Below are positions 24,825 through 33,462 of a stretch of 64,000 nt of DNA, in pieces. Source of the stretch: Pseudomonadota bacterium (GTDB taxonomy: Bacteria > Pseudomonadota > Gammaproteobacteria > Burkholderiales > Burkholderiaceae_B); NCBI GenBank assembly GCA_023439305.1, contig JAEXOO010000028.1, positions 1 to 64,000 of the forward strand. The letters run 5' to 3'. The notes beneath the pieces were generated by a model, which did no database searches, was not told the DNA's origin, and was given only the letters and a program-made list of their open reading frames with translations. Each line of letters starts with the position of its first letter. Within the stretch, counting starts at the first letter, position 1. The translations under genes and the position numbers were made by a program.

Positions 24825-25952
24825 ATGAAAAAATTAAAAGTTGTGTCCGTCGTGGGCACTCGTCCTGAAATCATCCGTCTCTCACGCGTACTGGCCGCAC
24901 TGGACCAATATTGCGACCATGTCCTCGTCCATACCGGCCAAAACTACGACTACGAGCTGAACGAAATATTCTTCCAGGATCTGGGGATCCGCAAACCCGA
25001 CCATTTTCTGAATGCAGCAGGCAAAAACGGCGTGGAAACCATCGGCAACGTCATCATTGCCATGGACCAGGTTCTAGAGAGCATCCAACCCGAAGCTCTG
25101 CTGGTCCTGGGAGACACAAACAGCTGCATGGCCGTACTGCCCGCCAAGCGCCGTAAAATTCCCACGTTCCACATGGAAGCGGGCAACCGCTGCTTTGACC
25201 AGCGCGTTCCCGAGGAAATTAATCGTCGCATTGTTGATCACACGGCCGACATCAACCTGACCTACAGCTCCATCGCCCGGGAATACCTGTTGCGCGAGGG
25301 CCTGCCTCCCGACATGGTCATCAAAACCGGTAGCCCCATGTACGAAGTGCTGCACCACTACAAGGACGGCATCGAGCAATCCGATGTGCTGACGCGCCTG
25401 GGGCTGCAGGAGCACCAATATTTCGTGGTCAGCGCGCACCGTGAAGAAAACATAGATGCGCCGGCCAACTTCGACAAACTGGTCAACACCTTGAATCAGG
25501 TGGCCAGCACATACGACCTGCCCGTCATTGTTTCCACGCACCCCCGGACTCAGAAGCGCGTCAATGAGCGAGGCGTCCAGTTCCACCCCAACGTGCAACT
25601 GCTCAAACCGCTGGGCTTCAAGGATTACAACCGCCTGCAGGTATCAGCACGCGCTGTCCTGTCGGACAGCGGCACGATCTCGGAAGAGTCCTCTATCCTG
25701 AACTTTCCGGCATTGAACATTCGCGAGGCCCACGAGCGCCCCGAAGGCATGGAAGAAGCCGCCGTCATGATGGTAGGACTACAAAGCGAACGCGTCCTGC
25801 AGGGACTTGAAATCCTGGCAAGCCAGCCTCGCGGCGAACAACGGCTGCTGCGCCTGGTTGAGGACTACAGCATGCCCAATGTCGCCGAAAAAGTGGTGCG
25901 CATCATTCATAGCTACACGGACTACGTCAACCGCGTTGTGTGGAAGAAGTAA
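24825..25952 (+). CDS. fnlC: UDP-N-acetyl-L-talosamine 2-epimerase, forming UDP-L-FucNAc (CapG/WbjD type)
   Basis: 375-aa UDP-GlcNAc 2-epimerase fold enzyme. Landmarks: VVGTRPEIIRLSRVLAAL, HTGQNYDYELNEIFF, HMEAGNRCFDQRVPEEINRRIVDH, VSAHREENIDAPANFDKL and LSDSGTISEESSILNFP. The segment ENIDAPANF is typical of WbjD/FnlC rather than housekeeping WecB. It is the last step to UDP-L-FucNAc. The start at 24825 lies 1 base after the fnlB stop. Since WbpI (the epimerase of the ManNAc3NAcA route) is homologous, a role in that route cannot be fully excluded. Confidence 0.9.
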   Translation: MKKLKVVSVVGTRPEIIRLSRVLAALDQYCDHVLVHTGQNYDYELNEIFFQDLGIRKPDHFLNAAGKNGVETIGNVIIAMDQVLESIQPEALLVLGDTNSCMAVLPAKRRKIPTFHMEAGNRCFDQRVPEEINRRIVDHTADINLTYSSIAREYLLREGLPPDMVIKTGSPMYEVLHHYKDGIEQSDVLTRLGLQEHQYFVVSAHREENIDAPANFDKLVNTLNQVASTYDLPVIVSTHPRTQKRVNERGVQFHPNVQLLKPLGFKDYNRLQVSARAVLSDSGTISEESSILNFPALNIREAHERPEGMEEAAVMMVGLQSERVLQGLEILASQPRGEQRLLRLVEDYSMPNVAEKVVRIIHSYTDYVNRVVWKK

Positions 25953-25953
25953 G

Positions 25954-27183
25954 TTGAAAATCGCACTGGTCACTCAATACTTCTGGCCGGAATCCTTTTC
26001 CATCAACGAAATGGTCAAGGAGCTGGAGGCGCAAGGACACCAAATTGATGTCTATACCGGCAAGCCCAACTATCCGGATGGCGCGATCTTTGCCGGTTAT
26101 ACCCAGGATGGATGCAGCCAGGAGACATTTTCCGAAAAAGTCACTATCCACAGGGCGCCCTTGCGTCCACGCGGTAAAAGTGGAGCCAAGGACCTGATAC
26201 GGAATTACTTGTCCTTTGTATGGAATGGCCTGCGTCATTTTCCCCGTCAAGCTAAAGGCAAGGACTACGATGTCATTTTCGTATTCAGCTTGTCCCCTAT
26301 CACGGCGGCCATACCAGCTATCTATCTGAAATGGCGCAAACGCACGCCCATGGTGATGTGGGTCTTGGACTTATGGCCCGAAAGCCTGAGCGCAACCGGG
26401 CACCTGCGCAATAAATATGCCCTGGCTACAGTCGGCCTGTTGGTGCGCGCCATCTACGCCAATAGTCGGAAAATTCTGGTTCAATCCCATGCGTTCATCG
26501 ACGCTGTCGCTGTCTACGCGCGTCGCGACAAAATAGCCTATTTCCCTAATTTCGCGGCGGACGTGGCAAGCCCGTCCACATCCACGACCCAAGTGCCGCA
26601 CACATTGCTCGCCACTCTGGAAGAGCATTTCTGTATCGTCTTTACGGGCAATCTCGGATCGGCGCAGGCCGTGGAAACACTGATAGCAGCCTGTCGTCTG
26701 CTGTCGGATCTTTCCAATTTCCGTTTGGTGTTAGTAGGTAGCGGCAGCATGAGCGACTGGCTTCTGGAACAACAGGCCACATTCGGTTTGTCCCAGCTGA
26801 TACTGGCTGGCCGCTTCCCTGCCGAAGAAATGCCGCAATTCCTTAGCCGGGCGACAGGCTTGCTCGTATCCCTGAAGAATGAGCCCATCTATGCCCAGAC
26901 AGTGCCCGCCAAGATCCAGACCTACCTGGCCGCCGGCAAGCCGATTCTGGCAAGCATCAATGGCGAAGGCGCCCGAGTCGTAGAACAAGCGGCCGCCGGC
27001 CTGTGCAGTCCAGCAGAGGACGCGCAAGCCTTAGCCGACAACATCCGCAGACTCTACAACATGCCCGCCGAAGAACGAGCACGCATGGGAGAAAGCGGGC
27101 GACGCTACTTCCTGGAACACTTTGAACTGAAAGCACAGGCTCGCCGCCTGGCTGAACACTTACAACAAGCCGTCTCCCCATGA
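25954..27183 (+). CDS. wbuB: Glycosyltransferase, probable L-FucNAc transferase (WbuB type)
   Basis: 409-aa GT4 family GT-B enzyme. N-terminal KIALVTQYFWPESFSINEMVKEL and KPNYPDGAIFAGY match the WbuB/WcaI-like group; the C-terminal domain has FTGNLGSAQAVETLIAAC and AQTVPAKIQTYLAAGKPI. Start is TTG at 25954, one base after the fnlC stop; an open frame reaches upstream but only as a fnlC shadow. Directly follows fnlABC as in E. coli O26, where WbuB is the proposed FucNAc transferase. Its stop overlaps the next start by 4 bases. Confidence 0.85.
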   Translation: MKIALVTQYFWPESFSINEMVKELEAQGHQIDVYTGKPNYPDGAIFAGYTQDGCSQETFSEKVTIHRAPLRPRGKSGAKDLIRNYLSFVWNGLRHFPRQAKGKDYDVIFVFSLSPITAAIPAIYLKWRKRTPMVMWVLDLWPESLSATGHLRNKYALATVGLLVRAIYANSRKILVQSHAFIDAVAVYARRDKIAYFPNFAADVASPSTSTTQVPHTLLATLEEHFCIVFTGNLGSAQAVETLIAACRLLSDLSNFRLVLVGSGSMSDWLLEQQATFGLSQLILAGRFPAEEMPQFLSRATGLLVSLKNEPIYAQTVPAKIQTYLAAGKPILASINGEGARVVEQAAAGLCSPAEDAQALADNIRRLYNMPAEERARMGESGRRYFLEHFELKAQARRLAEHLQQAVSP

Positions 27184-28067
27184 CCATGACGTCACACACT
27201 ACCGTAGGCCTGCTCGGCGCCACATCACCTGCCGGCCGGCAAATCATGCGAATGCTGACTGAATCGGGTCATCGAGTCATTGCTCTTTCCAGGACACATC
27301 TCTCTCAGAACGACGGTCAAGTTCAGTGGGTTCAAGTATTACCCGATATGTCGCCTGAACATCTGTTCGCCCTGACGGGCGAAATTCAACACTGGATTGT
27401 CGTCAGCCACATCTGGGTGATTGAGCAATATCAGGCTTTCTTGTCTCTGTGCAAAGCCAAAAGAATCGTCTGCATCTCCTCGACCAGTCAATTCACGAAA
27501 ACAAGCTCTTCGAATCCGTATGAAGAAGAATTGGTCCAGAAGCTGGTTAATGGCGAACGCCAGGTCCGCGAATGGTGCGCTACACACAATATAGGCTGGA
27601 CTATCCTGCGCCCCACCTTGATATACGGACGCAGCACCGACCGGAATCTTTCCGAAATTGTAAGACTGATCCGAAAATGGGGATTCTTTCCCCTGCTGGG
27701 CGGCGGAAAGGGACTGCGCCAACCCATCTATGTGGACGATGTCGCTCGCGCCTGCATTCAGGCATTATGGGCCGACGCAGCCATGAACAAGGCCTACAAT
27801 ATATCCGGCGCAGAACAGCTGACCTACAAAGAAATGGTCAAACGGGTTTTTCAGGCGCTGGGCAAACCTCCCAGACTGATCAATATTCCCATGCCCGCCT
27901 TCAATGTCGCACTCTTTTTTCTTAGATTGATTCCAAAATACAAGAACTGGAATGCGGACATGGTCCTGCGCATGAACAAAGACATGATATTTGACCATGA
28001 TGATGCCAGGAGTGACTTCGACTTCACGCCACAATCTTTCTTTTTGCAACCAAGAGACATCGAATAA
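27180..28067 (+). CDS. NAD-dependent epimerase/dehydratase-family protein, possible UDP-4-keto-sugar reductase (WbpV-like)
   Basis: 295-aa atypical SDR. Nucleotide motif GLLGATSPAGRQI at 10-22, Ser pair at 100-101 (VCISSTSQF), LRPTLIYGRSTDRN near 143-156 and PIYVDDVARACIQAL support the extended SDR fold. The catalytic Tyr-x3-Lys is not canonical: Tyr114 is followed by EEEL. Position before a WbpL-type transferase and a WbpM-type dehydratase matches the wbpV-wbpL-wbpM order of P. aeruginosa O6, where WbpV reduces the WbpM product to UDP-D-QuiNAc. That role is inferred here. The missing Lys may mean reduced or altered activity. Confidence 0.72.
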   Translation: MTMTSHTTVGLLGATSPAGRQIMRMLTESGHRVIALSRTHLSQNDGQVQWVQVLPDMSPEHLFALTGEIQHWIVVSHIWVIEQYQAFLSLCKAKRIVCISSTSQFTKTSSSNPYEEELVQKLVNGERQVREWCATHNIGWTILRPTLIYGRSTDRNLSEIVRLIRKWGFFPLLGGGKGLRQPIYVDDVARACIQALWADAAMNKAYNISGAEQLTYKEMVKRVFQALGKPPRLINIPMPAFNVALFFLRLIPKYKNWNADMVLRMNKDMIFDHDDARSDFDFTPQSFFLQPRDIE

Positions 28068-28103
28068 GCTGCTCTACTTGCACTTGCACCCCAACGAACT
28101 CCC

Positions 28104-29120
28104 ATGACATCTTCATCTTGGTTCTATTATCCGCTTGCATTTCTCATGGCGTTTTTCCTGACCTGGGCGGTACGGAAATACGCCATTGAGCGCAATGTCA
28201 TCGACGTGCCCAATGCGCGCAGCTCTCACACCCGACCGACTCCACGCGGAGGTGGTGTCGCCTTCGTCGCCACTTTTCTTCTGTTGGGACTTGTCAGCGC
28301 CACGCTGTTGCCGATGAACACCGATGCCGCCACCGCCATTCTGGGCGCTGGTCTGCTCATTGCCCTGGTCGGTTTTCTCGACGACCACGGGCACATTCCC
28401 GCCCGCTGGCGCCTGGTGGCGCACTTTTCCGCTGCGATCTGGGTTCTGTACTGGCTAGGCGGGCCTCCCCCCGTCACGCTGTTTGGGCTGGACATCCCTG
28501 CTGCCTGGCCTTTGTCGATCACTCTGGTCCTGGTCCTGGTATGGCTGTTGAATCTCTATAATTTCATGGATGGCATCGACGGTATCGCCAGCGCCCAGGC
28601 CATTTGCGTCAGTGTCGGCGGCGCACTTCTGTATCTCGCCCAGGGTCTGCCCGACATGGCCTTTTATCCACTCCTGCTGGCTTGCTCAGTCGCCGGGTTT
28701 CTGGTCTGGAATTTTCCTCCTGCACGGATTTTCATGGGCGATGCGGGCAGCGGATTCCTGGGTTTGACCTTAGGTGGATTGACAATCCAAGCGGCCTGGA
28801 TAGACGAGCGGCTTTTTTGGTCCTGGATCATACTCTCAGGGGTTTTCATCGCGGATGCTACCTGGACGCTGGTGCGGCGACTGCTCAGGAAGGAAAAGGT
28901 CTACGAAGCTCATCGCTCGCATGGCTACCAATTCGCATCCAGAAAACTGGGGGCTCATCGTCCAGTCACTCTGGCCGTAATCGCCATCAATATATTCTGG
29001 CTTTTCCCCATGGCTTACTGGGCCTGGGCAGGAGCATACGATCCTGCACTGATCACACTGCTTGCGTACACCCCGCTGTGCTTGCTGGCCTACCTGTTCC
29101 GGGCAGGAGCGCCGGAATAA
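28104..29120 (+). CDS. Polyprenyl-phosphate HexNAc-1-phosphate transferase, WbpL/WecA family (initiating enzyme)
   Basis: 338-aa MraY/WecA-superfamily membrane protein with about 10-11 helices. Conserved elements: NARSSHTRPTPRGGG near residue 32-46, GFLDDHGHIPARWRL (Asp-Asp motif), LYNFMDGIDGIASAQA, and FMGDAGSGFLGLTLGG, then the cytosolic YEAHRSHGYQ His motif. It transfers a sugar-1-phosphate from a UDP-HexNAc, probably UDP-D-QuiNAc or UDP-D-FucNAc as for WbpL, to undecaprenyl phosphate, starting the O-unit. It lies between the WbpV-like reductase and the WbpM-like dehydratase that would make its donor. Confidence 0.88.
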   Translation: MTSSSWFYYPLAFLMAFFLTWAVRKYAIERNVIDVPNARSSHTRPTPRGGGVAFVATFLLLGLVSATLLPMNTDAATAILGAGLLIALVGFLDDHGHIPARWRLVAHFSAAIWVLYWLGGPPPVTLFGLDIPAAWPLSITLVLVLVWLLNLYNFMDGIDGIASAQAICVSVGGALLYLAQGLPDMAFYPLLLACSVAGFLVWNFPPARIFMGDAGSGFLGLTLGGLTIQAAWIDERLFWSWIILSGVFIADATWTLVRRLLRKEKVYEAHRSHGYQFASRKLGAHRPVTLAVIAINIFWLFPMAYWAWAGAYDPALITLLAYTPLCLLAYLFRAGAPE

Positions 29121-29174
29121 AGATAAGCGGCGCTCGCAGGGCAGTCGGATCAACCCGTATATTTAGAATTACAC

Positions 29175-29768
29175 ATGAACACTCAAGACATACTGTACAT
29201 CGTTGGTGCAGGCGGCCACGGAAGAGCCGTTGCAGAAGCGGCGCTGGAAAATGGCTGGGAAAACATCCGGTTTATCGATGACAGTTACCAGGACGGTAAA
29301 CAAGTCGATGGCTGGCCGGTCGTGGGATCAACCTCCCATCTGCCGGAATTGATTCAGCCAAACGACTGCACCATCGTGGCTATCGGGAATCAGCACACTC
29401 GAGCCGCCCTGGTGCAAAGGCTGAGTGAACTCCAGGCAAGCCTGACGACCATCATCCACCCCAGAGCCTATGTCAGCCCCTCGGCGCGCCTTGGATCAGG
29501 CGTCGCCATCATGGCTGGAGCCATTGTGGGCGCCCATGCTCAAGTCGGACAGGGCTGCATCGTCAATGCGAATGCCACTGTCGATCACGATGCCATCCTT
29601 CACGACTTCGCTCACCTGGGAGTTGGCACTCAACTCGCCGGCGGAGTGATAATCGAGACCATGGCATGGCTGCAGGCAGGGTGCGCGGCCGGCTACCACG
29701 TCGTCGTCAAGGAAGGCCGTGTCATCCCTCCAGGAACGGCGCTCTTGCCCGTAGAGGCCCTCGAATGA
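29175..29768 (+). CDS. PglD/NeuD-family sugar acetyltransferase
   Basis: 197 aa. N-terminal Rossmann-like module (ILYIVGAGGHGRAVAEAALENGW) followed from about residue 95 by a left-handed beta-helix (SPSARLGSGVAIMAGAIVGAHAQVGQGCIVNANATVDHDAILHDFAHLGVG). The catalytic His of PglD lies in DHD, here VDHDAIL. PglD acetylates the 4-amine of UDP-4-amino-6-deoxy-GlcNAc. No matching PglE aminotransferase is beside it, so the acceptor is open. It overlaps the dehydratase gene by 4 bases. Confidence 0.83.
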   Translation: MNTQDILYIVGAGGHGRAVAEAALENGWENIRFIDDSYQDGKQVDGWPVVGSTSHLPELIQPNDCTIVAIGNQHTRAALVQRLSELQASLTTIIHPRAYVSPSARLGSGVAIMAGAIVGAHAQVGQGCIVNANATVDHDAILHDFAHLGVGTQLAGGVIIETMAWLQAGCAAGYHVVVKEGRVIPPGTALLPVEALE

Positions 29769-31606
29769 GCATGAACTCGCATTTTCGTTCGTTTCTGGTT
29801 TTTGCGTTCGATATCCTGGCCGTGCTACTGGCCTGGCTAGGCTCTTACTTGATCAGATTCAACTTCGAATGGCCGGCAGGCTATGAATCGGGGCTGTACC
29901 TGGGCCTTCTGCCACTAACCATCGCTCAACTATTAGCCTGTCATTGGGCTGGCCTTTACCGCGGCATGTGGATTTTCGCCAGCCTCCCCGATCTGCGCCG
30001 AGTACTGAAGGCTGTTGCATTTTCGGCGCTGGTCCTGCTGCTGTTCACCACACTGATGCAAGGTCAGGCGGTCATTCCCCGCTCAGTGATCCTGCTCTAT
30101 CCCATCCTGCTGCTCGTGATCATGTCCGGAGGCCGGCTGACCTGGCGCATGTGGAAAGAGCGCCAGCTCTATGAGCACAGCAAGACCCAGGGCAAGCCGG
30201 TAGTCGTCATTGGCGCAGGCACTGCGGGCGTCATGCTGGTTCGCGAACTCGGCCGAAGCGCTGACTGGAACGTCGTGGCCCTGGTCGACGATGATCAGCA
30301 CAAATGGGGGCTTGAGCTATTGGGGCGCCGCGTGGAATCCGGAACGGACAAATTGCCCGAAATCATGCAGCGCTGGAATGCAAAGCACGCCATTCTGGCC
30401 ATGCCGTCCGCCTCGGCCGAGGCGCTGCAACGTATTACAAAGATCGCGACCAACGCGGGCGCCAATCTGTTCACAGTCCCCGGCCTGGGCGAGCTCATGA
30501 GCGGACGTGTGGCCATCAACGTCATGAGGCCCGTCAAGATCGAAGATCTGCTGGGGCGTCGATCCGTGGAGATCGACAACTCGCATGTACGCACCATGCT
30601 GACCGGCAAGCGGCTGCTGGTCACGGGCGCAGGCGGCTCGATCGGCAGCGAGCTCTGCCGTCAATTATCACGATTCAGTCCCAGCCATATCGTCTTGGTC
30701 GAGGCCAGCGAATTTGCGCTATACATGATAGAGCAGTGGTTTCGAGAGCACCGGCCCGAAATCGAGATTTTCCCTCTGGCCGCGGATGTGAAAAACGCCA
30801 GCCGGATGCGCCACATTTGTGAGAGTTACCGTCCCGAAGTCGTGTTTCATGCCGCCGCGTATAAACACGTCCCGCTGATGGAAGTCAACAATGCGTGGCA
30901 GGCGGTGCAAAACAACGTGGCTGGCACGCGCGTCGTCGCGCAAGAAGCCATTCGGGTTGGGGCGGAACGCTTTGTGCTTATTTCCACCGACAAAGCGGTC
31001 AATCCGACAAACGTCATGGGGGCTACCAAGAGAATGGCCGAGATGGTCTGCGAAACCCTGCATTGCCAGCAACAAGGAACTCGTATCCAGATGGTCCGAT
31101 TTGGCAATGTTCTGGGTAGCACAGGCAGCGTCATTCCCCGGTTCAAAGCTCAAATTGAGCATGGGGGTCCTGTCACCGTGACACACCCTGACATCACACG
31201 CTATTTCATGTCCATCCCCGAAGCAGCGCAACTGGTGCTGCAGGCAGCCGCTATGGGGGACGGTGGAGAAATCTTCGTGCTGGACATGGGTGAGCCCGTG
31301 AAGATCGTGGATTTGGCCAAGAACATGATACGGCTGGCCGGCTATACCGAAGACGAAATCCGTATCGAATTCACGGGTTTACGACCTGGGGAAAAACTGT
31401 TTGAGGAATTGCTGGCCGACTCCGAAGAGACCCGCCAAACGCCCCACCCCAAACTGCGCATCGCGCGCTCCCGCCCCGTACCCGTCGAGTTCGAGTCGGC
31501 CATCGAGCACTGGTTGGATCAAGATAGGCAAGTACCTGACAACGAGGTTCGGGCTCAACTCAAGCAATGGATACCGGAGTACGATCCCAAACCCGATCAC
31601 TCCTGA
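29765..31606 (+). CDS. wbpM: Membrane-bound UDP-GlcNAc 4,6-dehydratase (WbpM/CapD/PglF family)
   Basis: 613 aa from the ATG at 29765 (overlaps the previous stop by 4). Four N-terminal membrane helices within residues 8-125, a CoA-binding-like Rossmann domain (VVVIGAGTAGVMLVREL, 146-162), then the catalytic SDR domain with TGAGGSIGSELCRQ at 287-300, HAAAYKHVPLME, and STDK at 407-410 plus Met418-x3-Lys422. The Met in place of Tyr is the WbpM/FlaA1 hallmark. It converts UDP-GlcNAc to UDP-4-keto-6-deoxy-GlcNAc, feeding the WbpV-like and PglD-like enzymes. Last gene of the locus, followed by a strong terminator. Confidence 0.93.
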   Translation: MSMNSHFRSFLVFAFDILAVLLAWLGSYLIRFNFEWPAGYESGLYLGLLPLTIAQLLACHWAGLYRGMWIFASLPDLRRVLKAVAFSALVLLLFTTLMQGQAVIPRSVILLYPILLLVIMSGGRLTWRMWKERQLYEHSKTQGKPVVVIGAGTAGVMLVRELGRSADWNVVALVDDDQHKWGLELLGRRVESGTDKLPEIMQRWNAKHAILAMPSASAEALQRITKIATNAGANLFTVPGLGELMSGRVAINVMRPVKIEDLLGRRSVEIDNSHVRTMLTGKRLLVTGAGGSIGSELCRQLSRFSPSHIVLVEASEFALYMIEQWFREHRPEIEIFPLAADVKNASRMRHICESYRPEVVFHAAAYKHVPLMEVNNAWQAVQNNVAGTRVVAQEAIRVGAERFVLISTDKAVNPTNVMGATKRMAEMVCETLHCQQQGTRIQMVRFGNVLGSTGSVIPRFKAQIEHGGPVTVTHPDITRYFMSIPEAAQLVLQAAAMGDGGEIFVLDMGEPVKIVDLAKNMIRLAGYTEDEIRIEFTGLRPGEKLFEELLADSEETRQTPHPKLRIARSRPVPVEFESAIEHWLDQDRQVPDNEVRAQLKQWIPEYDPKPDHS

Positions 31607-31626
31607 TCTTTTCAATTCATCCAAAC

Positions 31627-31666
31627 CAGGCTCTTGCGCGCATAAGCGCAAGAGCCTGCGTTTTTT
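31627..31666 (+). terminator. Strong terminator of the O-antigen locus
   Basis: Perfect 13-bp stem CAGGCTCTTGCGC/GCGCAAGAGCCTG, 6-base loop, then CG and six T. It starts 20 bases after the wbpM stop and ends two bases before the stop codon of the convergent ligase gene. Confidence 0.93.
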
Positions 31667-31667
31667 C

Positions 31668-32918
31668 CTAACTCTCGAGCTCAATCCGGCGTTGGCGCAG
31701 TAAGCCCATCAGCACCGCCGTCATCAATAAAAAGAAAACCAGGGTATTGTTGCGAATCAGCATGATCTGGGACTGTCCATATACGACATACCCCATGACC
31801 AGACATAGGCCGGCTAAGGAATAGGCCCGCATGACAGAATCCGGGCACCTGACATAGCGCAGGAAATACCACGTAAGACTGATCAACAAACCAGTCAAGG
31901 CGATCAACGCCAAACCACCGTACATCATCCAGACCTCAATGAATGTGTTGTGTGTGTTTGCGAGTGATGCGGGCGCTGCCCCCAGCCGACCCTCCTGCTC
32001 TCTCTTTTTCAGCTCTTCCCGAAACTGGACCTCGCCCCATCCCCACACCGGCTTATCCTTAAGCATATCAAGGGACACTTCCCAGATAGCCAGGCGTGAT
32101 CCTATCGATCCGGCACTCTCAAAGCCTTGGCTTTGGTATTCCACCACATCGGTAGCAACTGCCTGAATACGCTCCTGTACCAATGGCGAATACGTGCCAA
32201 CCGCCAAGCCAGCACCGATAATTGTGATGGTAATGACCATACAGGCCAACAAATTGCTGCGCCTCAAGTAAGCCAATACAAAAAGCATCATAAACACCGG
32301 AAGCGCAATCCAGCCCCCCCGTGTTCCTGAGAAATACGAGCCTAGTAATCCGCAGGCCGCTCCCAGGCTCAACAGGACCACCCACTCTCGCCGCCGCTGT
32401 CCCCCATTGCGCAGAATCCAGAACAGGCCAATTAGCAAGATCACGCCCATGGTCAGTGACAAATTACCAAACTGAATAGCGCCTGTATAACCATAGGCTT
32501 TAAATTCAGTGGAGTGCAGCATCTTCCAATACGCCACGGCCAGCCCGCTGCCCGTCCCCAGGGACAGGCCGAGCCAAAAAAAAGCCGGCTGGGGAGGTAA
32601 CTTCATGCAGCACACAATCAGGACGACAGCCAGGGCAAACTTAATCGGCACTTCGTAAGCATCAAGAGGATCACCGTGTATGGCTGCGGCCGACATGCCC
32701 AGGATCGCAAATAGAAGCAGCCACAAGAGAACCCATGACTCGGACCGCTGCAGGCTGATGCTGGGTGAGCGCACGACCTGCCAAAGCGAGTAAAGCGCCA
32801 ACACACCCAATGCATACGAATACCCGCTCCGCGTCGAAAGCAAGGTAGTCAGGAACAGAAATACCAGAATCGATGTAGCTCGATTTCCTTGGTGGGAAAA
32901 TAGATTTGCAGTCAACAT
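31668..32918 (-). CDS. waaL: O-antigen ligase family protein (WaaL-like)
   Basis: 416-aa membrane protein with about 11-12 helices and the Wzy_C/O-antigen ligase domain: FSGTRGGWIALPVFMMLFV (the RGG motif) and a large periplasmic loop containing WGWGEVQFREEL and ANTHNTFIEVWMMYGG with the conserved His. These features fit WaaL, which joins polymerised O-antigen to lipid A-core in the periplasm. A second polymerase cannot be ruled out from sequence, but a separate wzy exists and the gene is on the opposite strand at the locus edge, a common place for waaL. It appears to be a single-gene unit. Confidence 0.8.
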   Translation of the reverse strand: MLTANLFSHQGNRATSILVFLFLTTLLSTRSGYSYALGVLALYSLWQVVRSPSISLQRSESWVLLWLLLFAILGMSAAAIHGDPLDAYEVPIKFALAVVLIVCCMKLPPQPAFFWLGLSLGTGSGLAVAYWKMLHSTEFKAYGYTGAIQFGNLSLTMGVILLIGLFWILRNGGQRRREWVVLLSLGAACGLLGSYFSGTRGGWIALPVFMMLFVLAYLRRSNLLACMVITITIIGAGLAVGTYSPLVQERIQAVATDVVEYQSQGFESAGSIGSRLAIWEVSLDMLKDKPVWGWGEVQFREELKKREQEGRLGAAPASLANTHNTFIEVWMMYGGLALIALTGLLISLTWYFLRYVRCPDSVMRAYSLAGLCLVMGYVVYGQSQIMLIRNNTLVFFLLMTAVLMGLLRQRRIELES

Positions 32919-33462
32919 TTTTAAGCAAAAATAATTTTAAAAATCAACAGCTTGAAATTTCATACTGTAGGGCCTCGCACTCTCGCAGGCAGGCTTACCG
33001 TCATCATAGGCCTACGATCAACAACAGAAAATCAGACATCTCCCGAGAGGTGATGAATTGTAACTACCTAGTGATCGCTACAGCAGTTTAAACACGACCG
33101 CGTATCCTTCGCCCACTCCCTATCAAATAAGTACGCTTCCCTTTTGACAGCAAAAGCCAGCCTATGATCCATGCAGGCAACTCCTTTGCAGCCTCTTGCC
33201 CGGCAGAAGATCGGACGGCCTAAATAGTAAGAGTCATGCCCGGACGCCATTGGAAACCCTTGCACATGGCCGTGCCGGCAAGAACTACAATGCAGGAGAA
33301 CACGCTAGGCCTTGGGCCATGAATGGGGCCAGATGCCTAAGGAGCCAAGCGAGCAGCACCGACAAGCTATGCGCAAGACTGGGCTCTGGCGCCCGGAAAA
33401 TACTCCATGGTAGCAGCGAGTATCAAGGGCTCCTGCTATCTGTTCCATATAGAAAGCCAAAC
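32919..33462. other. Intergenic region between waaL and rmlC
   Basis: 544 bases between divergent genes. The first 40 bases upstream of waaL are very AT-rich and probably hold its promoter. A TTGACA occurs near 33143 but without a -10 at normal spacing. No ORF with protein-like sequence, no insertion-sequence ends and no strong hairpin were seen. Confidence 0.55.

Noticed and set aside
33196..33462. Upstream extension of the rmlC frame to 33196
   Set aside because: The extra 89 residues lack conservation and the RmlC domain begins directly at the ATG at 33463.
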